Positions 6,262 through 12,877 of a DNA stretch of 18,560 nucleotides are shown piece after piece. This stretch comes from JBAZBO01 sp041671425. Lineage in GTDB: Bacteria > Patescibacteriota > WWE3 > UBA101185 > UBA10185. The notes under the pieces are model-generated. The model did no database searches. It had not been told where the DNA came from and saw only the letters and a program-made list of their open reading frames with translations. Numbering within the stretch: the first letter of the stretch is position 1; each line of letters opens with the position of its first letter. The translations under genes and the position numbers were made by a program. The stretch lies in NCBI GenBank assembly GCA_041671425.1, contig JBAZBO010000008.1:1-18560 (forward strand), given 5' to 3'.

Positions 6262-7068
6262 GTGAAAAAGACCTCTGCTCAAAAAATAAAGATCGCGGCG
6301 CTTTTTGTCGCACTTTTGATAGAATCCACAGCCTTAACCATAACTCTTATCGAGTATGCTACTATGGGAAACCTCACACCTCCAATTATCATATTTGTAA
6401 GAATTGCGCTGTTTATGCTTATTCTCCTGTATACACATACTCTGACCGTAGGAGCTTGGGGTGATTGGGAACAGTACGTGATAGGCCCAGTTCCCATTGC
6501 GGCCGGGATCTTCATAGGACTTTCAACTGTCAACCCAGCTCATGCCAGAAACGCCGCTGCGTTGTCATTGCTTTTCCTTCTGTACTTTACACTTAGGTCT
6601 CTGGCGCTAAACAATCTATTGATTCGTTTTGTCCCGGGCATAACACTCAGAAAGGCTACTACAGGCATACTATTTGTCTTTTCCGTAGTGTGCGCCTCGG
6701 TCGTTTTGGTAGACCCGCATGGAAAACACGTAGTTAGTCTGGAAAAGATGGTAACTGAGACAATAGTAAAACAAGCGGAGGGGTTTGCCCTAAGGGACAT
6801 GAGCCCCAATAGCGTCATTGGACCTATGGGCACACCAATAAGCCTTAGAGAGAAATTGCATCAGGACCTTAACGACGTAATCAAACCATACAGGAACGCT
6901 ATAGCCCCCATTATGGCTGTATTGGTATTCTCAATGATGGAAGCTGTTGGCACAGTAGTATTCGTATTTTATATGATAACGGCAGACGGCGTGCTTTGGC
7001 TTGCGAGAAAGTTGAGAATAATCAAAGTGGAATTTATCCCAGTTCAACAGGAAAGACCAAGTTTCTAA
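6262..7068 (+). CDS. Hypothetical polytopic membrane protein
   Basis: I do not recognise this 268-residue protein. About six hydrophobic segments are visible, near residues 9-33, 43-62, 72-91, 97-117, 132-152 and 212-246. Between segments five and six lies a soluble loop of about 60 residues (153-211) rich in charged residues, with the stretch GPMGTPISLREKLHQDL. The N-terminus is basic (MKKTSAQKIK). The start is GTG at 6262; a weak -10-like CAAAAT (6249-6254) lies seven bases upstream and there is no Shine-Dalgarno sequence, which fits the leaderless pattern but not strongly. It lies alone between tRNA-Val and thrS. Nothing in the sequence indicates transport, enzymatic or structural function. 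Confidence 0.75.
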   Translation: MKKTSAQKIKIAALFVALLIESTALTITLIEYATMGNLTPPIIIFVRIALFMLILLYTHTLTVGAWGDWEQYVIGPVPIAAGIFIGLSTVNPAHARNAAALSLLFLLYFTLRSLALNNLLIRFVPGITLRKATTGILFVFSVVCASVVLVDPHGKHVVSLEKMVTETIVKQAEGFALRDMSPNSVIGPMGTPISLREKLHQDLNDVIKPYRNAIAPIMAVLVFSMMEAVGTVVFVFYMITADGVLWLARKLRIIKVEFIPVQQERPSF

Positions 7069-7098
7069 TGAAATATAGCAATTGATAAGGTTTTCGAT

Positions 7099-7107
7099 TA
7101 GAATAAT
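7099..7107 (+). promoter_or_regulatory. Possible -10 region of the thrS-infC-rpmI-rplT unit
   Basis: Overlapping -10-like hexamers TAGAAT (7099-7104) and AATAAT (7102-7107) end eleven and eight bases before the thrS ATG at 7116. There is no extended TG and no Shine-Dalgarno sequence. A TTGATA at 7082-7087 is too close to be an ideal -35. The promoter call rests mainly on spacing. Confidence 0.35.
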
Positions 7108-7115
7108 GCAAACTT

Positions 7116-8855
7116 ATGAATGACAAGATATTACATACAACCGAACATGTGCTTCAAATAGCAATGGCGAAGATATACCCGAACATAAAAAGAGTAATGG
7201 GACCCGCAATAGAAAATGGGTTTTACTTTGATTTTGATTTGGAGCAGAAGATAACCAACGAGGACCTACCCAAGATCGAAGCAGAAATGCTGGGAGTCAT
7301 AAACCAAAAACTCAGTGTCACCAGGGAAGAGGTATCTTTGAAACAGGCAAGGGAGCTTTTTAAAGACAATCAATACAAGCTAGATAGGCTGGACGAGATA
7401 GAAAAAGAAGGCACGGTGGTAATAATCTACAGGATCGGTGAAGATTTTGATCTTTGTGCAGGACCACACGTGAATAACACCTCAGAGATCAAGGCTTTCA
7501 AACTGTTAAACATTGCGGGAGCTTATTACAAAGGGGACGAAAAGAATAAGATGCTGACCAGGATATATGGTACAGCTTTTGGGAGCAAGGAGGCTTTGGA
7601 AGAGTTTTTGAAAAACCGTGAGCTTGCCGAACAGAACAATCATAGAAAAATAGCCAAAGAGCAGGAACTATTTGAGATATATCCCGAGCTTGGCAAAGGA
7701 CTTCCCATCTGGCTACCCAACGGCTACGTGATAAGAAGAGAGCTAGAGGACTACATGATAAGAATGGAGAGAAGGGCCGGTTATAAGCATATCCTAAGCC
7801 CTGTGATCCACAGAGACGAGCTATTCAAGATCTCTGGTCACTTAAGCTTTTACAAAGATAGTATGTACTCCCCCATGGAAATAGAGGGCGAGAAATACTA
7901 CCTCAAACCAATGAATTGCCCTGCTGGTATGCTTGTCTATAAATCCAAACTTCGAAGCTACAAGGAACTACCACTAAAGATAGGGGAATTCGGCACAGTC
8001 TATCGTTTTGAGAAATCAGGAGAGCTTCAGGGTATGCAAAGGGTAAGAGGTTTTACTCAAAATGATGCCCACATATACTGCACGAAGGAACAACTTTTGG
8101 ATGAGTTCGAGAAAGTGTTTGATCTTCTCTTACAGTTCTACAAAGATGTGGGATTCGACAAGGTCCAATATGTCTTGGCATTATCTGATCCTGATAAGGA
8201 AAAATACAAGTTCTGCGGGAGCAGGAAAGATTGGGAATGGGCAGAGGACTCGCTAAGGCAAGTAATGAAGAATAGGGGAGTCACATTCACTGAGGAAGTG
8301 GGAGAAGCTGCTTTCTATGGCCCAAAGATAGACGTAAAGGCAGTGAATGTGTTTGGTAAAGCCGACGCGATATCTACAATCCAAGTGGACTTCAACCTAC
8401 CCGAAAGGTTTGATCTGACCTATACGGACAGAGAAGGCAACAAGCAAAGGCCTTATGTCATCCACAGGGCTTTGATAGGATCATTTGAAAGATTCTTCGC
8501 TTTCCTGATAGAACACTTCGGTGGTGCATTCCCTGTATGGCTGTCACCTGTGCAGGTAATGATCATCCCCATAAATAGCACTCATGTGGAATATGCTCAG
8601 AAACTAAAGGAGTTAATGGTACAAGAGGATATCAGAGTAGAGATCGATGATAGAAACGAATCCATGGGGTTAAAGATAAGGGATGCTCAGGTGCAAAAGA
8701 TACCCTATATGGTAGTGGTGGGCGATAATGAGATCAAAAGTCACTGCCTAAGTTTAAGACTGAGATCCGGCGAACAGATCAATGGAGTAACCCTAGAAGA
8801 AATGATGGACAAGGTGAAGAAGATATATTTGACCAGAAGCCTGGAGTTATGGTAA
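7116..8855 (+). CDS. thrS: Threonyl-tRNA synthetase, short form without TGS domain
   Basis: ThrRS charges tRNA-Thr. The 579 residues begin directly with the editing domain that removes mischarged Ser: HTTEH (7-11) and CAGPH (114-118) are its HxxxH and CxxxH zinc-type motifs. The N-terminal TGS domain (about 60 residues in E. coli ThrRS) is missing. The class II catalytic domain follows: KPMNCP (264-269), motif 2 around YRFEKSGELQGMQRVRG (296-312), and motif 3 in HRALIGSFERF (450-460). The active-site zinc ligands are Cys268, His319 and His450. The anticodon-binding domain starts near residue 475 (VQVMIIPIN). The residues after NCP are AG where E. coli has GH. It heads the classical thrS-infC-rpmI-rplT order. 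The start follows a -10-like region without room for the long regulatory leader known in E. coli. Confidence 0.95.
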   Translation: MNDKILHTTEHVLQIAMAKIYPNIKRVMGPAIENGFYFDFDLEQKITNEDLPKIEAEMLGVINQKLSVTREEVSLKQARELFKDNQYKLDRLDEIEKEGTVVIIYRIGEDFDLCAGPHVNNTSEIKAFKLLNIAGAYYKGDEKNKMLTRIYGTAFGSKEALEEFLKNRELAEQNNHRKIAKEQELFEIYPELGKGLPIWLPNGYVIRRELEDYMIRMERRAGYKHILSPVIHRDELFKISGHLSFYKDSMYSPMEIEGEKYYLKPMNCPAGMLVYKSKLRSYKELPLKIGEFGTVYRFEKSGELQGMQRVRGFTQNDAHIYCTKEQLLDEFEKVFDLLLQFYKDVGFDKVQYVLALSDPDKEKYKFCGSRKDWEWAEDSLRQVMKNRGVTFTEEVGEAAFYGPKIDVKAVNVFGKADAISTIQVDFNLPERFDLTYTDREGNKQRPYVIHRALIGSFERFFAFLIEHFGGAFPVWLSPVQVMIIPINSTHVEYAQKLKELMVQEDIRVEIDDRNESMGLKIRDAQVQKIPYMVVVGDNEIKSHCLSLRLRSGEQINGVTLEEMMDKVKKIYLTRSLELW

Positions 8856-8870
8856 TTTAACAAGGTTTGC

Positions 8871-8882
8871 GGAGGGAATATT
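8871..8882 (+). promoter_or_regulatory. infC ribosome binding site with probable AUU start
   Basis: GGAGGG at 8871-8876 precedes ATT at 8880-8882. The infC frame is open back to the thrS stop (8853-8855), and no ATG, GTG or TTG occurs in it before the internal ATG at 8970, which would delete conserved IF3 residues. ATT gives a spacing of four bases after GGAGG; ATA at 8886 (spacing ten) is the only other near-cognate choice nearby. Confidence 0.75.
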
Positions 8883-9392
8883 AGTATAAACAAGTATTAC
8901 AAGGTAAATCTAAGAATAAAGGACCCACAGGTCAGAGTTGTAAGTGATACAGGTGAGAATCTTGGAGTAATGCAGACTACGGAAGCTTTGAAGTTGGCTC
9001 AGCAGAAAGGTGCAGACCTGATAGTAATAGCAGAGAATGCTGTACCGCCTGTAGCAAAGATACTGGACTTCAACAAGTTCCTTTACGACGAGAAGAAGAA
9101 GGAAGCTCAGACGAAGGCCAAATCTAAAAAGAGCGAGCTTAAGGAGCTTTGGTTTGGACCAGCAATAGACGAAGGGGATCTTAGGAACAAGGCAAATAGA
9201 GCAGGTGAGTTCCTTAAGGACGGGCACCGTGTAAGATTGACCGTGAACATGAGGGGCAGAGAGCAGGCGTATCCTGAGATCGGGATATCAAAGATCAGGT
9301 GGATAGAAAAGGAATTGGAGGCGTTTGCTAAACTAGAGAAACAACCGGAGATCAAAGGTAATAAGATCCACGCGGTTTTGATAAAGGCTTAA
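8880..9392 (+). CDS. infC: Translation initiation factor IF-3 (AUU start)
   Basis: IF3 binds the 30S subunit, prevents premature 50S joining and rejects wrong start codons and initiator tRNAs. From the ATT at 8880 the protein has 170 residues, normal for the family. The N-terminal domain shows NLRIKDPQVRVV, then TGENLGVM (24-31) and PPVAKILDFNKFLYDEKKK; the linker is Lys-rich; the C-terminal domain shows DEGDLRNKANRAGEFLKDGHRV and MRGREQAYPEIG. An ATG start at 8970 would remove residues up to NLGV, part of the conserved fold, so it is very unlikely. AUU is the known infC start in E. coli, where IF3 itself discriminates against it and so limits its own synthesis; the same control is inferred here. 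It lies 24 bases after thrS, in the same frame, and one base before rpmI. Confidence 0.9.
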   Translation: MSINKYYKVNLRIKDPQVRVVSDTGENLGVMQTTEALKLAQQKGADLIVIAENAVPPVAKILDFNKFLYDEKKKEAQTKAKSKKSELKELWFGPAIDEGDLRNKANRAGEFLKDGHRVRLTVNMRGREQAYPEIGISKIRWIEKELEAFAKLEKQPEIKGNKIHAVLIKA

Positions 9393-9393
9393 A

Positions 9394-9591
9394 ATGGCTA
9401 AAATAAAAACTAGAAAGACACTAAAAAAAAGAATAAGAATAACCAAAAACGGTAAGATTTTGAAAAAGCACAATAGAATTGGCCACTTGAAAGAAAAGTG
9501 GACTTCTGATATGAGACAAAGAGGTGTAAGGCAGGGGATTCAGCTGAATAAAGGACATGTTAAGATGTTCAGGAAACTTTTAGGAGAATAA
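9394..9591 (+). CDS. rpmI: 50S ribosomal protein L35
   Basis: This 65-residue, very basic protein has the L35 pattern MAKIKTRKTLKKR at the start, RITKNGKILKKH in the middle and a C-terminal end rich in Lys and Arg. L35 is a small component of the large ribosomal subunit. It starts one base after the infC stop with only a weak AAAGG (9383-9387) upstream, so translation is probably coupled to infC. Its place between infC and rplT is the standard bacterial order. Confidence 0.95.
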   Translation: MAKIKTRKTLKKRIRITKNGKILKKHNRIGHLKEKWTSDMRQRGVRQGIQLNKGHVKMFRKLLGE

Positions 9592-9592
9592 T

Positions 9593-9955
9593 ATGCCAAG
9601 AGTAAAAGGCGGGCCAAGAGCCCATTCAAGTCACAAAAAGGTTTTGAAACTTGCAAAGGGCTATAGAGGAGCCAGACATACTCTTTTCAGAAAATCTAAT
9701 GAAGCTGTTATAAGAGCAGGGGAGCACGCTTTCGCCGGAAGAAAAAAGAGACGAAGAGATATTAGAAGAACATGGATAGTAAGGATAAATGCAGGGCTTT
9801 TTGAGAAGGAGATCAATTACAGCAGATTCATGGCTGGACTGAAGAAGGCCAACATAGATCTGAATAGGAAAATCCTCAGCGAAATGGCTATAAATGACCC
9901 AAAGGCTTTTGACATGATCGTGGAGAAAGTAAAAAAGGCTAACTCTTCAAACTAA
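9593..9955 (+). CDS. rplT: 50S ribosomal protein L20
   Basis: L20 binds 23S rRNA early in large-subunit assembly. The 120 residues match the family: MPRVKGGPRAHSSHKKVLK at the start, AKGYRGARHTLFRKSNEAV (20s to 30s), RKKRRRDIRRTWIVRINAG, and a globular C-terminal part. AGGAG at 9582-9586 lies six bases before the ATG; the gene begins one base after the rpmI stop. Its last 17 bases overlap the end of pheT on the opposite strand, so no terminator fits between the two. The L20-binding leader that regulates this operon in E. coli and Bacillus has no room upstream of infC. Confidence 0.95.
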   Translation: MPRVKGGPRAHSSHKKVLKLAKGYRGARHTLFRKSNEAVIRAGEHAFAGRKKRRRDIRRTWIVRINAGLFEKEINYSRFMAGLKKANIDLNRKILSEMAINDPKAFDMIVEKVKKANSSN

Positions 9956-11816
9956 CTTTCAGGCTTTTTTCCAGTTGTATGAATATCTTTGCCCTTATCT
10001 CTTGAGTGTCCTGGGAAGAAACTTGTGCATCTTTGTCCAAATACTCTATAGAAAGCGTCATTGCATTGTTATAGAAGTCCTTAAAAGACAGCTTGGTTAT
10101 TCTGTTATCACACAAAAGTATTGTCGCTCTTATCTGGTCATAAGTCACACCTTCAGGAATAACGAAAGTGAGATCTTCCTTTATGGAGTTGAACCTGGAT
10201 ATTGACGTGTATGTCTTTGAAAACTTTGCTAAGGCAGAGATCTTATCAAAGTCAGTTTCCAAATACAGTACATCGTCCAATCCTGTTTCTATTTCAAAAG
10301 TGAAATCATCCTTGATACCCAATTCCAAAAGCATAGACTCGACAATACCCTTGAGATCTCTATAAGGCATGCCCCTGGTAACAAGTGCTAAATGCATGGG
10401 CTGATCAGGAAGGTCACCATCAACAGGCAGATAAACCGCTGACATCTCAAAAAAGCCCGTTACTCCAGAGGAGCCCTTATTCTTATCCATAACCTCAAGA
10501 AGCTGTGGAACAAGAGAAGTCCTTAGATGAGACAGATCCTGAGATAAGGGATTTGCTATCCCCAAAGCCTCATCCCCAGCCAAGGTTTCTGTGGTCGCAG
10601 AATTCGTATAGCATTCATATAGACCGTTGAACCTAAGAAAGTCCTTGGCCTTATCCTCCCAATAAAATCTCTTGTCTTCCTTCTTCGCAGGTATCTCACC
10701 AGTAAGTAAATTGTCCTTAAGGTTGTAGTAGCCATAAACTCTTATGACTTCCTCAGCTAAGTCCTCAGGAATCAAGATATCTCTAAATCTCCAAGACGGT
10801 ACTCTGACATTTCCATTTCCTAGAACTTCAAAACCCAGCAGACCAAGAGTATTTTCTATCACCGTGTTGTCAATCCCTGTACCTGCAATCTTTTTTATCC
10901 TCTCATGATCAAGGTAAACCTCGGAAATGCCTTTAGGTCTCTCAGCAATATCAGTAAGTTTTGAGGCGATCTTGGACCCAACCTCTGCCGCCAACATTTC
11001 AACCCCCGCATAAAGACCAGGCAGGACACCTTCAAAATCAACCCCCTTTTCAAACCTAAGTGCAGCATCAGTCCTATGGCCAAGAGTCATAGAGGCTTTT
11101 CTTATCCTGACAGGATTGTAGATCTGAACAAAGAACAAAGCCTTTGTGGTGTTTTCATCAACCTCACTGTTTTTGCACCCCATGATCCCGCAAAGATCGA
11201 TGAGTCTGCCCTCACCATCTTCTATTACAATGACACCAGCCGGTAGGGTTCTTTCTACACCATCCAATGTAATAAGCTTTTCACCTTTATGAGATTGCCT
11301 AACCACCATCTTATGACCCTTTATCTTATCGTAGTCAAAGATATGCATAGGTTGACCAGTTTCAATCATCAGATAGTTCGTCATATCGACAACAGCATTC
11401 AAGGCCCGTATACCAACCTTTTCCAAACGACTGGCCACTAGATCTGGGGAAGGTTTAGAAATAATGTCCTTCAGGACCACAGCACTGAATCTGGGAACAA
11501 GATCATCTTCCATAATCTCCACAGTCAGTGGGTTCTCATCAACCTCCTTAAACTTCTCAGCAGGTTTTTTGATCCACTCAGCACTGAAACCCTTGTCAGG
11601 CAATATAGCAACTAGCTCCCTTGCTATACCCATGATCGAAAGGGCATCACCCCGGTTTGGAGTTATTTCTATTTCATACACGACATCTCCATCATCACAT
11701 TCGATCGTTTTTTCCACGCTGAAAGCGTGCAGAGAAAGCGCCTTTGAGATATCTTTGGGTTTGGCGCTGGTTCTTATCAGATCTCTCAACCATGAATCAG
11801 GAATTAGTATATTCAT
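9939..11816 (-). CDS. pheT: Phenylalanyl-tRNA synthetase beta subunit, short form
   Basis: PheT forms the alpha2-beta2 PheRS with PheS; it carries tRNA-binding and editing functions. The N-terminal domain shows YEIEITPNRGDALSIMGIA (47-65). The B3/B4 editing domain spans roughly 105-290, with VVDMTNYLMIETGQPMHIFD (142-161). B5 includes VPSWRFRDILIPEDLAEEVI (339-358). The FDX-ACB anticodon-binding domain is at the C-terminus (about 535-625). With 625 residues it is well short of the usual 790-800: the OB-fold (EMAP-like) insertion that normally follows the first 40 residues is missing. The ATG at 11816 overlaps the pheS stop as TGATG, and GGAG (11828 to 11825) lies eight bases upstream; a TTG one codon earlier is less likely. 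It converges with rplT and overlaps it by 17 bases. Confidence 0.93.
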   Translation of the reverse strand: MNILIPDSWLRDLIRTSAKPKDISKALSLHAFSVEKTIECDDGDVVYEIEITPNRGDALSIMGIARELVAILPDKGFSAEWIKKPAEKFKEVDENPLTVEIMEDDLVPRFSAVVLKDIISKPSPDLVASRLEKVGIRALNAVVDMTNYLMIETGQPMHIFDYDKIKGHKMVVRQSHKGEKLITLDGVERTLPAGVIVIEDGEGRLIDLCGIMGCKNSEVDENTTKALFFVQIYNPVRIRKASMTLGHRTDAALRFEKGVDFEGVLPGLYAGVEMLAAEVGSKIASKLTDIAERPKGISEVYLDHERIKKIAGTGIDNTVIENTLGLLGFEVLGNGNVRVPSWRFRDILIPEDLAEEVIRVYGYYNLKDNLLTGEIPAKKEDKRFYWEDKAKDFLRFNGLYECYTNSATTETLAGDEALGIANPLSQDLSHLRTSLVPQLLEVMDKNKGSSGVTGFFEMSAVYLPVDGDLPDQPMHLALVTRGMPYRDLKGIVESMLLELGIKDDFTFEIETGLDDVLYLETDFDKISALAKFSKTYTSISRFNSIKEDLTFVIPEGVTYDQIRATILLCDNRITKLSFKDFYNNAMTLSIEYLDKDAQVSSQDTQEIRAKIFIQLEKSLKVSLKS

Positions 11817-12847
11817 CAAAACTGCTCCAGAAACCTTATATCATTGGCAAAGATGTGTCTTATATCATCTATTTGTGTACCTGCCTTCATCATATAAGTT
11901 CGTTCCACTCCCCAACCAAAGGCAAAACCGGAATACTTCTCAGGATCAATACCTCCAGATTTCAGCACATTGGGATGCACCATACCTGCACCACCCAATT
12001 CTACCCAACCCTCTTTACAAAAACGACAGCCCTTGCCATGGCAAAGATCACAGCTTATATCTACCTCAAAGCTTGGCTCAGTGAACCTAAAGTCATAAGG
12101 GCGCAGTCTTATTTCCCTATTATCACCAAAGAAGTTTTTCACAAAATAGTTAAGGACACCTTTTAGATGAGTGATATTGATACCTTCGTCCACAACCAAA
12201 CCCTCAAATTGAAAGAACGTGGGCAGATGCTTCACAGTAACCTGACGCCTGCCACATCTAGAGATGTTAAGCATCCTTATGGGCAGCTCACCCTTGAGCA
12301 TTTCTCTAACTTGACCGCTGGAGGTGTGCGGGGTAATAACCATCTTTCCATACTCCTTACTTTCGGGGGCATCCACAAAGAAGGTCTCCCATTCATCCCT
12401 GGCAGGGTGATCCCTATCCATATTCAAAGCATCAAAGGCAAAGTATTCCCACTCTATCTCAGGATATCTGGTTCTTGTAAAACCCAAAGGCCTAAATATA
12501 TCAACGATCTCACGTATTGCCTGAGTTATCACATGAAGATGACCAATCTTTGGAGGGTTACCAGGAAGGCCTTTTTCAAGGCCACTGATAGCTGGGATCC
12601 CAAAAGCGAACATGGATCCCTTTTGTACAAACTCGCCTAAAATGGTTTCTTTGATCTCATTGAGCTTAGTGCCGTATTCTTTTTTTTGGTGATTGGGTAC
12701 TGATGAAATGGAGCCTGTGAGGTCAGCAAGGATACCTTTTTTACCAAGGTATTTGATCCTTAATGTTTCCAAAGCCTCCGCATCGGCTGCCTCAGAGATT
12801 TCCTTAAGGGCTGATATCTGTATTTCATCAAGCTTTACAACATCCAT
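11816..12847 (-). CDS. pheS: Phenylalanyl-tRNA synthetase alpha subunit
   Basis: PheS is the catalytic class II subunit that activates Phe. The 343 residues start with a coiled-coil-type N-terminal arm (1-75) and continue into the catalytic domain: GHLHVITQAIREIVDIF (102-118), HTSSGQVREM (174-183), FFQFEGLVVDEG (211-222), TEPSFEVDI (257-265) and GWGVERTYM near the end. The usual FHQ of motif 2 reads FFQ. Cys266, Cys269, Cys274 and Cys277 form a C-x2-C-x4-C-x2-C knuckle, a zinc-site pattern present in a subset of PheS proteins. The ATG at 12847 lies seven bases after a -10-like box, with no Shine-Dalgarno sequence. The gene is 30 bases downstream of the PBP stop and ends in TGA overlapping the pheT start. 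Confidence 0.95.
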   Translation of the reverse strand: MDVVKLDEIQISALKEISEAADAEALETLRIKYLGKKGILADLTGSISSVPNHQKKEYGTKLNEIKETILGEFVQKGSMFAFGIPAISGLEKGLPGNPPKIGHLHVITQAIREIVDIFRPLGFTRTRYPEIEWEYFAFDALNMDRDHPARDEWETFFVDAPESKEYGKMVITPHTSSGQVREMLKGELPIRMLNISRCGRRQVTVKHLPTFFQFEGLVVDEGINITHLKGVLNYFVKNFFGDNREIRLRPYDFRFTEPSFEVDISCDLCHGKGCRFCKEGWVELGGAGMVHPNVLKSGGIDPEKYSGFAFGWGVERTYMMKAGTQIDDIRHIFANDIRFLEQF

Positions 12848-12854
12848 AATCTCT

Positions 12855-12863
12855 AGACTACCA
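12855..12863 (-). promoter_or_regulatory. Weak extended -10 promoter of pheST
   Basis: On the minus strand, TGG-TAGTCT (hexamer 12860 to 12855) ends seven bases before the pheS ATG. The hexamer is weak (three of six), but the TG extension and spacing match the window's leaderless pattern. Readthrough from the PBP gene just upstream is the alternative. Confidence 0.4.
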
Positions 12864-12877
12864 CAAGTTTGACCAAC

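Noticed and set aside
8970..8972. ATG at 8970 as the infC start
   Set aside because: It would delete about 30 residues of the conserved IF3 N-terminal domain and has no Shine-Dalgarno sequence at the right distance; the GGAGGG lies about 95 bases upstream.
11464..12640. Long open frames on the plus strand opposite pheT and pheS (up to 206 residues)
   Set aside because: They are antisense to well-conserved synthetase domains, have low-complexity Ser/Thr/His-rich translations and lack a promoter or ribosome binding site.
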